A DNA stretch of 16,967 nt from JAKZSU01 sp047517485 (lineage in GTDB: Bacteria > Pseudomonadota > Alphaproteobacteria > UBA7887), in NCBI GenBank assembly GCA_047517485.1, contig JAKZSU010000090.1:1-16967 (forward strand), given 5' to 3'. The position numbers and the translations under genes are program-made. The notes under the pieces are model-generated. The model was given only the letters and a program-made list of their open reading frames with translations, was not told the DNA's origin and did not search any database. Positions 1 to 6,489 of the stretch are shown here, one piece after another. The number at the start of each line of letters is the position of its first letter. Position 1 is the stretch's first letter.

Positions 1-105
1 AAGAAACTCCGCACACGCCGTCTCCGACACGAACCACGCGTCGAATTCAGTCAGGGTGCGCGGGTAGTCGACCCCGCCTTCGGGATGGGATGCCGGGTTC
101 GCCAT
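1..105 (-). CDS. IS1595-type transposase, N-terminal fragment (runs off window)
   Basis: Reading leftward from an ATG at 105, 35 codons are open to the window edge. The product begins MANPASHPEGGVDYPRTL and continues with TEFDAWF and ETACAEFL. This resembles the start of IS1595-family transposases, which typically open with a short MANP-like leader, a DYPRTL-EF motif and an acidic/Cys stretch ahead of a zinc ribbon. The zinc ribbon and the catalytic core lie outside the window. Transposase function is inferred from these 35 residues alone, so the family call is good but not certain. The element's right terminal repeat should lie a few tens of bases beyond 105, but I could not identify it without the other end. 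Confidence 0.65.
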   Translation of the reverse strand, partial: MANPASHPEGGVDYPRTLTEFDAWFVSETACAEFL

Positions 106-114
106 CCCAACATA

Positions 115-142
115 TTGACATCACGAGAGCGAAGTGGATAAC
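115..142 (+). promoter_or_regulatory. possible outward promoter next to the IS1595-type element
   Basis: A consensus -35 hexamer TTGACA (115-120) is followed after 16 bp by GATAAC (137-142), a moderate -10 match. It points away from the transposase gene toward the truncated cyclase copy. The match is by eye only and could be chance. Confidence 0.25.
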
Positions 143-183
143 CTATATCGCTAATTCGGCGTCGATCGCCGACTCTCGGCCCC

Positions 184-359
184 GCTCCCTGTCGCTTCGC
201 GAATCTCGCCGGCGTCTGACAGCCTGTCGGTTCGGCTTGAGGCGTGCCAGGTGGGCGCGTACGGTATCGGGTGGTAAGGCCAGCACGCGCGGACAAGGAA
301 CGAAGATGGCGGGATCGGCGGTCGAGCAACGATTAGCGGCGATTTTGGCGGCGAAATGA
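184..359 (+). pseudogene. truncated duplicate of the adenylate cyclase 5' region
   Basis: About 170 bp here is roughly 80% identical to 4310-4477, which is the leader and first codons of the adenylate cyclase gene downstream. The shared block includes CTCCCTGTCGCTTCGC, the run ACAGCCTGTCGGTTCGGCTT, GGGCGCGTACGGTATCGGGT and the start region. From the ATG at 306 it reads MAGSAVEQRLAAILAAK and stops at 357-359. The downstream gene reads MAGPAVEQRLAAILAADVAGYSRLM, so the copy breaks after 16 codons, just before the first metal-binding Asp. It is therefore a non-functional 5' fragment, either of a second cyclase gene or of a partial duplication. The break point may mark an old deletion or insertion. 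Confidence 0.7.
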
Positions 360-743
360 GGATCGGCCGCTTTCGTCTGCGCAGGTACCATGATCTTGTG
401 AATACCGCCATCCGGTGGCCCCGTCATGGGACGGCGACAGCAATGCCGCTTTCTTATTCGCTTGGATTCGTCGGATTAGGGTCTTAGTGCGGCGTAGCCC
501 AAACGCGCCACTGACATTTGGACGCTGCCGTCCGGTATTGGAGGCACTGCCGACGTTGCGGCGGCCTTTCTGGGACCGCGGGTTATAGCCAAAAGTGGTC
601 AATCGCAACTCACAATGCGAAGGCTAAGCTTCGCACATTGTGATATCTAGTATCCTGACAATTTTGGGACCGCGTGTTGGTCACTGCGCTTATATCCACG
701 GGCGGCCCGTATCGCGAACCGATATTTATTGGGAGTATTCGTC
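360..743. other. intergenic stretch before the arylsulfatase
   Basis: I see no convincing coding region on either strand. Open frames here lack recognisable domains and ribosome binding sites. The only structure I can point to is the inverted repeat at 610-643. The promoter of the arylsulfatase gene should lie in the right half of this stretch. Confidence 0.5.
610..643. promoter_or_regulatory. inverted repeat, possible operator upstream of arylsulfatase
   Basis: TCACAATGCGAAG (610-622) faces CTTCGCACATTGTGA (629-643). The outer 8 bp and inner 5 bp pair perfectly, with two extra bases (CA) in the right arm. It is centred about 117 bp upstream of the GTG start at 744. The size and symmetry fit a dimeric repressor or activator site. 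No T-run follows, so a terminator is less likely. The regulator is unknown. Confidence 0.4.
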
Positions 744-2405
744 GTGAGGAACATTGGTATTATTGGGTTTGCATTGGCACTGGGTGCAGGCATCTCGTTG
801 GGTGAGGCGGCGGATACGGAACCCGCCGGAAGACCGAACATCCTGTTGATCGTCGCGGACGATCTCGGCTACTCGGACATCGGACCCTTCGGCGGGGAGA
901 TATCGACCCCGACTCTCGATGCCTTGGCCCGCGACGGCCTGATGCTCACCAATTTCCACGTCTTGCCGACCTGTTCGCCGACCCGATCCGTGCTGCTCTC
1001 CGGCGTGGATAACCATCTGGCGGGTTTGGGAACGATGGGGGAAATGAAGGTGCCGGAAATGGAGGGCCATCCTGGCTACGCCGGATACCTGAACTTCGAG
1101 GTCGCCGCTCTGCCAGAAGTCCTCAAGGCCGCGGGCTACCACACCTACATGGCGGGAAAGTGGCATCTTGGATTCGACGAAGAAACCAGCCCTTACGCCA
1201 GGGGCTTCGAGGAGACATTTATCCTCGTGCCGGGTGGTGGAAGCCACTGCAGCGACCGCAAGCCACTGTCACCGGTGCAGCCAATGACCTACCGCCGCAA
1301 CGGCAAATTTGTCGAGTCGCTACCCGACGACTTCTACTCGACGAAGGACTACACTGATAATTTGATCGAGTGGATCGAAAAGAACAACGGGGACGGCAAG
1401 CCCTTCTTCGCATACTTGTCTTACACCGCGCCCCACGACCCGCTGCACGCTCCCAAGGCGTATATCGAGAAGTACCACGGCAAATACGATAAAGGCTGGG
1501 ACGCTCTTCGGGAGACGCGACTCGAGACGCTGAAGACGCTCGGCATCGTTCCAGAAACCACCAATGCTTTTCCGCGGCTTCCAAATGTCGAGGCCTGGGA
1601 CGACATGTCTGTCGAGGACAGACGGGAGATGGCCCGCGACATGGAAGTCTACGCCGCGATGATCGATTATATGGACAATCAGATTGCGCGGGTCATTGGT
1701 CATCTGAAGGAGATCGGGGCGTACGACAATACCCTAATCCTGTTCTTTTCAGATAACGGCGCCAACGGAGCGCCATCAACCGCGTATCCGGGCCAGACGG
1801 ATGAATACTTGGCCACTTTCGACAATGAACTCGAGAACCGGGGCCTGGTAAACTCGTACATCGAGCAGGGCTCGGGCTGGGCGCAGGCGAGCATGTCCCC
1901 CGGCCGCATGTTCAAGGGGTTCACGTCCGAGGGCGGGATCCGCTCGCCCACTCTTGTCAAACTCCCGGGCAAGGCGGCGAATGCCGGGACCATGAGCCAC
2001 GCGTTCTTCCATGTCCGCGATATTATGCCGACCCTTCTTGATGCCGCTGATGTCCCACCGCCTCGGGAAATCGGCGGGCGCAAGGTGCTGCCACTGCAGG
2101 GCAAGTCCGTCCTGGATCTCTTCGCCGGGAAGTGTCAAACCGCCTATGGCGGCGCGGACGAGGTTGGATACGAGCTCTTCGGCCAGAAGGCCTATTTCGC
2201 AGGCGACTGGAAAATCCTGTGGATGGCCAAGCCCTTTGGCAAGAGTGCGTGGGAGCTGTTCAACGTGGCGGACGATCCTGCCGAGATGAACGACCTGAGC
2301 GGAAGGCATCCCGATCGGCTGATGAAGATGATCGCCCGCTGGGAGCAATACGAGAAAGACAATGGCGTCCTGGACATCGCTCTCGATCTCTCGATCATCG
2401 AATGA
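744..2405 (+). CDS. arylsulfatase, secreted, formylglycine-dependent
   Basis: Type I sulfatase hydrolysing sulfate esters, likely in the periplasm or outside the cell. I chose the GTG at 744 because GGGAG (731-735) lies 8 nt upstream; a TTG at 729 is also in frame but has no comparable site. The product is 553 aa, close to the Pseudomonas AtsA size. Residues 1-23 form a signal peptide (RNIGIIGFALALGAG core). Metal-binding Asp pair is in ILLIVADDLGYSD (about 34-46). The signature CSPTR (Cys77) is the site converted to formylglycine, so a maturase is needed; none is in the window. AGKWHLGF and SDNGA motifs are also typical. The C-terminal part ends in a WELFNVADDPAE block usual for arylsulfatases. 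It is intact, alone on its strand, and faces the disrupted DUF502 gene. Substrate cannot be read from sequence. Confidence 0.93.
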   Translation: MRNIGIIGFALALGAGISLGEAADTEPAGRPNILLIVADDLGYSDIGPFGGEISTPTLDALARDGLMLTNFHVLPTCSPTRSVLLSGVDNHLAGLGTMGEMKVPEMEGHPGYAGYLNFEVAALPEVLKAAGYHTYMAGKWHLGFDEETSPYARGFEETFILVPGGGSHCSDRKPLSPVQPMTYRRNGKFVESLPDDFYSTKDYTDNLIEWIEKNNGDGKPFFAYLSYTAPHDPLHAPKAYIEKYHGKYDKGWDALRETRLETLKTLGIVPETTNAFPRLPNVEAWDDMSVEDRREMARDMEVYAAMIDYMDNQIARVIGHLKEIGAYDNTLILFFSDNGANGAPSTAYPGQTDEYLATFDNELENRGLVNSYIEQGSGWAQASMSPGRMFKGFTSEGGIRSPTLVKLPGKAANAGTMSHAFFHVRDIMPTLLDAADVPPPREIGGRKVLPLQGKSVLDLFAGKCQTAYGGADEVGYELFGQKAYFAGDWKILWMAKPFGKSAWELFNVADDPAEMNDLSGRHPDRLMKMIARWEQYEKDNGVLDIALDLSIIE

Positions 2406-2711
2406 CAGCAGATGATGATGAAGTAAGGAAGATCTCTCGAATTTGGTGCGGACACCGGCCGGTTATTCGGACACGAGTGGGACCACCCACGCGCCCTTGG
2501 TCGGCAACGCGTCCAAAGTCTCCTCATGGGTCATCCTTTGTGCAAACCGGGATAACTCGTCAGCTGTTTGTATCGGAGTATTTCTCCTGATCCTCGTCCA
2601 AGATGCCGAATGTTCTGTGCCGCGAAAATCATGGTTGCATCGATAAGCTGGATGCGATCCTCGGTCATCACGCAGACCGAACCCGACCATGGATTGGGCG
2701 CTCCCGGCAAT

Positions 2712-2977
2712 TAGAGTCTTTCCGGGTTTAATTGAAGCAGTTTGATGGGGCACATTGGCTTTTCGAGTAGGCGCGGTGCGACGGGCGATGCGGCGCATCG
2801 TCCGAGCGACGCAACGCACCCGAAAAGCCAAGGCGCCCCACCGAAGGCCGCGCTCCCGCAGCCCCTGGCGTCGTTGCGCGGCTTGCCCGATGCGCCCACA
2901 TCGCGCCGCACCGCGCGCCTAGCCAGGGGCTGCGGGAGCGCGGTCAAACTGTTTCAACTAAGCCCGGAAAGACTCAA
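2712..2977 (-). repeat. palindromic two-armed element, copy A (in DUF502)
   Basis: This 266-bp span, counting the flanking dinucleotides, is the inverted counterpart of the copy at 5613-5878. Terminal repeats of about 25 bp (starting GAGTCTTTCCGGG) match at 22 positions. Arm 1 is a perfect 22-bp hairpin stem (2848-2869 with 2922-2943, loop 52 nt). Arm 2 is a 20-bp stem with two mismatches (2746-2765 with 2821-2840, loop 55 nt). The linker CCACCGAAGGCC (2838-2849) is the complement of the linker in the other two copies. It splits the DUF502 gene. The presumed TA target duplication reads TA on one side (2712-2713) and AA on the other (2976-2977). No transposase is encoded, so it is a non-autonomous, MITE-like or REP-like element. 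Confidence 0.85.
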
Positions 2978-3164
2978 AACCACGACGTTGCCGTCCTCGA
3001 TGCGCTCGATCTCGAACGCGATCCGCGAATAGACGTCGAGCCGCGCCAAGACGGGCGTCATATTGCCGCCTTCTTCCGCGCCCGCAATGCTCGACGACAG
3101 CCCTTTGACGAAAGCATAGGCGGGAACGTGGGACAGGACACGATTCTCGAGGAACTCGACCTGC

Positions 3165-3431
3165 TTATACCAAGGGTGGTTAATAATGACCCGTTTGACC
3201 GATCGATTTTCGTCGCTGGATAGGAGCGGGGCGCGCCGTCGTGCGACCCCACGTCAAGCGGCCCGCGACGCATCCAGCGGCGAAAAGCGACCGGCCTTCG
3301 GTGGCCCGAGGCGGCTTTCCGGATGCGTTGTGCCGCTTGCCCGATGGACACCCATCGCGCGGCGCGTCGCGCCTACCCGGAAAACCGCCTCGGGCCATCA
3401 AACGAGTCATTATTAGCCACCCTTGGTATTA
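3165..3431 (+). repeat. palindromic two-armed element, copy C (in DUF502)
   Basis: A 261-bp element (3168-3428) flanked by a direct TTA repeat (3165-3167 and 3429-3431). The 31-bp terminal repeats begin TACCAAGGGTGG and match at 29 positions; they differ in sequence from those of copies A and B. Arm 1 pairs 3200-3221 with 3272-3293 (19 of 22). Arm 2 pairs 3302-3322 with 3377-3397 (20 of 21). The central linker GGCCTTCGGTGG (3293-3304) is identical to that of the 5613-5878 copy. The arm 2 loop aligns with the same loop of that copy (shared GCGTTG, CCGATG, CATCGC, GCGCCTAC). Removing 264 bp exactly rejoins the DUF502 frame. It is a distinct subfamily with the same architecture. Confidence 0.8.
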
Positions 3432-3679
3432 CTGGCGGACACCGTTTTTGCCGCAAGTCCGGCTACGAAACAAGCCAGGATTATTAGCGCGACAGCGATA
3501 AGATTGACCACGGCAATGTCGGCGACTGAGTCGATGGGCACCAAGGCGGACAATGGCTCCGCCACCCGCATCATAATCTGGAAGGCTTTACCAAGAATGG
3601 CAACGATGATGATGAGTGGTATGAGAAATATGACACCACCAATTACCGTAGTTTTCAGAAAACCAATCTGACCCTTCAT

Positions 3680-4309
3680 CGTACCCTCTAGTGAAAGTAT
3701 GCGATCTCCGCATCGCCCATTGGTCCGCCCCTGAGCGACGGCCCGATGCCCATGAGTCGGATACTTTCTGGTTCGGCGTCTACCGAGCGGGACAATTTCG
3801 CCGCCCTCGAATTCTAACAAAGCAACAGTCAGCAGGACATCATGGAGGGGAAAATGCGATAAACGGGCCCGATTGTTGTTCCGAAATTTCCGCATTTCAT
3901 GCGTCCCGCCCCATTGCTTCTGGCACGCGCAATCAATCACGCCATTTTGTTGCCTGTATCGCCGGCGGCGGCCCGGAGGAATGCGGCCGGAATGTGCCGC
4001 CCAATGCTATGCGTGAAACGGCGACGAAGACGCCTTCTGCACCAAACTCGCCCCCAGAATTTGGCGATCGCGTTAGCCGGCGAAATACTTCGCGTCCCAG
4101 GAGCCCATGTCTCTATTGGTTCATCAATCAGCTATCTGGCATCGACATTTCGATGCCCGGAGCGGAGGTCATAGCCGATGATCCGGGGCTAGTAGAATCG
4201 AGGTTAAAGCGGTCCGGATGATAGCGAAATCAGAAATCCCTATATCACCGAACTGTATTCGGCGCTGGTCGGATCGCCGAGCCTACGTCGACCGGCGGAT
4301 TTCAGACAC
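3680..4309. other. intergenic stretch without recognisable gene
   Basis: About 630 bp between the DUF502 start and the cyclase leader. Long open frames exist on both strands, one of 176 codons on the plus strand from 3691. Their translations show no domain, no plausible ribosome binding site and no codon bias like the neighbours. The local base composition is less GC-rich than the genes. The promoter of the DUF502 gene should lie at the left end. I see no RNA gene or clear repeat. Confidence 0.45.
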
Positions 4310-4477
4310 GCTCCCTGTCGCTTCGCCAATTTCGCCACCGCCAAACAGCCTGTCGGTTCGGCTTGAGGCGCGTCGGGTGGGCGCGTACGGTATCGGGTGA
4401 TCTGGGTAACAAGCGCGGATACGGGACGAAGATGGCGGGGCCGGCAGTCGAGCAGAGATTAGCGGCGATATTGGCGG
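4310..4477 (+). repeat. leader block duplicated at 184-353
   Basis: This leader plus the first 15 codons of the cyclase gene is about 80% identical to 184-353. The similarity extends roughly 120 bp upstream of the ATG. So the two copies share non-coding sequence, and probably a common promoter or leader, as well as coding sequence. Confidence 0.65.
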
Positions 4478-5076
4478 CCGATGTGGCCGGTTATTCGCGG
4501 CTCATGCAGGACGATGAGCACGCGACCCTGGCCGACCTCGACGACTGCCGCGCGGTGTTTCGCGAAGGCATCGCGGCGGCGGGCGGACGCGTCGTCGATA
4601 CCGCCGGCGATTCGGTGCTGGCGGTGTTCGCGCTGGCGACCCGGGCGGTGCAGGCGGCGCTGGCGATCCAGCTCGATCTGGCGGCGCGCAACGATCCGAT
4701 CCTCGAGGGCCGCCGCATGCATTTTCGTATCGGCATCCATCTTGGCGAGGTGCTGCAAAAAGACGACGGCACGGTTTACGGCGACGGAGTGAACATCGCC
4801 GCGCGTCTCGAGGGCCTGGCCGAACCCGGCGGGGTTTGTGTCTCCGCCAATGTCCACGAAGTGGCCGCGGGCAAGCTCGAGGCACGCTTCGCCGATGCCG
4901 GCGAGCACCAGGTGAAAAACATCGAGCGCCCGGTGCACGCCTGGAACGTCGCCCCCGGCGCCCGCAACGGCGGCGGCGTCGAAATGCCCAGCGCGCCCAC
5001 CAAACCGGCGCCGATTACCGACCGGCCGTCGATCGTCGTGTTGCCGTTCGACAATATGAGCGGCGATCCGGAGTAA
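4432..5076 (+). CDS. class III adenylate/guanylate cyclase domain (residual 214-aa ORF)
   Basis: Upstream of the nonsense codon the frame still encodes a complete class III nucleotide cyclase domain. Metal-binding Asp17 (AADVAGYS) and Asp60 (DTAGDSVLAVF) are present, as are the transition-state Asn121 and Arg125 (GDGVNIAARLEGLA). The domain ends near residue 175 (RPVHAWNV). The product stops right after GDPE at the beginning of the TolB-like region. A soluble 214-residue cyclase without its sensory or scaffolding C-terminus is therefore possible. Whether it is expressed or active is unknown; it may simply be a pseudogene fragment. Confidence 0.6.
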   Translation: MAGPAVEQRLAAILAADVAGYSRLMQDDEHATLADLDDCRAVFREGIAAAGGRVVDTAGDSVLAVFALATRAVQAALAIQLDLAARNDPILEGRRMHFRIGIHLGEVLQKDDGTVYGDGVNIAARLEGLAEPGGVCVSANVHEVAAGKLEARFADAGEHQVKNIERPVHAWNVAPGARNGGGVEMPSAPTKPAPITDRPSIVVLPFDNMSGDPE

Positions 5077-5612
5077 AGCTATTTCTCCGACGGCATTTCC
5101 GAGGACGTAATTACCGGGCTGTCCAAAGTCCCCGGCCTGTTCGTCATCGCCCGCAACTCGGCCTTCGTCTACAAGGGCAAGGCGCATAATCTTCCCGATG
5201 TCGCCGCCGCGCTTGGGGTCCGCTATGTCGTCGAAGGCAGCGTTCGCAAGGCCGGCAACCGGGTGCGCATTACCGCGCAGTTGATCGATGGCGTGAGCGG
5301 CGGCCATCTGTGGGCGGATCGCTACGATCGCGAACTCGAGGACATTTTCGCGGTCCAGGACGAAGTCACCGAAGCCATCGTCGACCAGCTGTCGCTCCGG
5401 CTCGGCCCCGATGATGAAGACCGCGCGTCGCGCCCCAAAACCACCAATATGGAGGCCTGGGATCTTTTTTTACGCGGCCGAGAGGCGGCGTGGACGCTCA
5501 CGCGCGGCTCGAGCCTCGAGGCATCGCGAATGTTGGAGGAAGTGGTGTCGCTCGATCCGAACTTGGCGGTCGCGCACGCCATGCTCGGCTTCATGCGCGC
5601 GTCCCAGGCGGT

Positions 5613-5878
5613 TAGAGTCTTTCCGGGCTTAATTGAATCGGATTGACCGCACTCCCGCGGCCCCTGGCTAGGCGCGCGGTGCCGCGCGATGTGTGTGCAT
5701 CGGGCAAGCCGCGCAACGACGCCAGGGGCCGCGGGAGTGCGGCCTTCGGTGGGCCAAATTGGCTTTTCGCGTGCGTTGCGACGCTCGGCCGATGCGCCGC
5801 ATCGCCCGTCGCACCGCGCCTACTCGAAAAACCAATTTGGCCCATCAATCTGCTTCAATTAAGCCCGGAAAGACTCTA
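5613..5878 (+). repeat. palindromic two-armed element, copy B (in cyclase gene)
   Basis: The terminal repeats are perfect over 26 bp (5612-5637 and 5854-5879), beginning TTAGAGTCTTTCCGGG. TA at 5613-5614 and 5877-5878 is the likely target duplication, restoring GTTAAC when the element is removed. Arm 1 is a perfect 22-bp stem (5647-5668 with 5721-5742, loop 52 nt). Arm 2 is a 20-bp stem with one mismatch (5750-5769 with 5825-5844, loop 55 nt). The linker GGCCTTCGGTGG (5741-5752) lies between the arms. It is the same family as 2712-2977 but inverted, of identical length, and the cleanest copy. It carries no transposase. Confidence 0.9.
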
Positions 5879-6489
5879 ACGGCTGGACCGAGAACGGCGG
5901 TGCCGATCTTGCCGACGGCATCGCCAGCGCGGAGACCGCGATCCGGCTCGACCCGAATGAAGCGCTCGCCCATTTTGCCCATGCCCTCGGTCTTCAATAC
6001 GCCGGCCGGCTGGAAGAGGCGACCGCCGCCGCCGAGCGCGCGATCACCCTCGACCCAAATCTCTGCCACGCGCACGGGGTGATGGGCAGCTCGGTGCTAT
6101 TCATCGGCAAGCCCGAGGCGGCGCTCCATCATCTCGATATCGCGATGCGCCTCGATCCTTATTTCCCCAATGTCCTGCTCCACTTGTGCGCGCTGGCGCA
6201 CTACATGCTCGGCGATTACCAGAGTAGCCGGGCCTTGCTCGAGCAGCGGATGGCGCTCAAGGTCGAGACCGATTCGACACCGTTCGTGCTCGCCTCGTGC
6301 CACGGCCGCCTGGGCGACCGACAAGCGGCGGCGCGTGCCTGGCGCCAAGTGTTCGAGGCCAATTCCGACTTTTCCGTCGCCCAACGCCAGCGCGCCGCGT
6401 CGTATCGCGATATCCAGCATTTCGAAAATATTGTCGAGGGTCTGCGCCTGGCCGGGATCGACCCGGATACGGCACCGTAGAAGACTGCG

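Larger units (their letters stand above)
2531..3679 (-). pseudogene. DUF502 membrane protein gene, interrupted by two palindromic elements
   Basis: Three minus-strand pieces form one DUF502 protein. Piece 1 (from ATG 3679, after AGAGGG at good spacing) starts MKGQIGFLKTTVIGGVIFL, with a membrane segment at about 10-30 and a second at about 53-75. Piece 2 (about 3167-2978) continues KQVEFLENRVLSHVPAYAFV. Piece 3 (2710-2531) starts LPGAPNPWSGSVCV and ends at TGA 2533-2531. Removing 264 bp at each of two sites gives one 206-codon frame, the usual family length. The joins fit the family pattern: AAKTVSAS/KQVEFLE, and DGNVVV plus one codon into LPGAPNPWSG. Family function is unknown; members are small inner-membrane proteins. 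As it stands the first fragment runs into the element after SASN, so only both membrane segments and no soluble part would be made. The gene is almost certainly inactive. Confidence 0.85.
4432..6480 (+). pseudogene. class III adenylate cyclase with TolB-like and TPR regions, broken
   Basis: One reading frame runs from ATG 4432 to TAG 6478-6480 apart from two lesions. First, a TAA at 5074-5076 sits in the conserved motif GDPE-x-SYFSDGISED, where relatives usually have Gln, so a CAA-to-TAA change is likely. Second, a 264-bp palindromic element lies in the TPR region; removing it gives CAG GCG GTT AAC GGC TGG in frame. The repaired protein would be 594 aa: cyclase domain about 7-180, TolB-like domain about 198-330, then TPR helices (EATAAAERAITLDPN, EAALHHLDIAMRLDP). 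Such proteins make cAMP in the cytoplasm. An upstream in-frame ATG at 4363 exists, but MAGPAVEQRLAAILAADVAGYS is the family start. Full-length protein cannot be made without readthrough and excision. Confidence 0.88.

Noticed and set aside
3680..3940. upstream extension of the DUF502 frame to an ATG at 3940
   Set aside because: The family begins at MKGQIGFLK (ATG 3679), which has its own AGAGGG; the upstream part is not conserved-looking.
3691..4221. 176-codon open frame on the plus strand in the gap before the cyclase
   Set aside because: No ribosome binding site, no recognisable motif, and composition unlike the neighbouring genes; treated as non-coding.
4459..5307. 282-codon open frame opposite the cyclase gene
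   Set aside because: Antisense shadow; the plus strand carries clear cyclase motifs.
2712..5878. the three palindromic elements as a CRISPR array or integron attC sites
   Set aside because: They are not regularly spaced, do not share spacers, and lie inside genes in both orientations with terminal repeats and target duplications.
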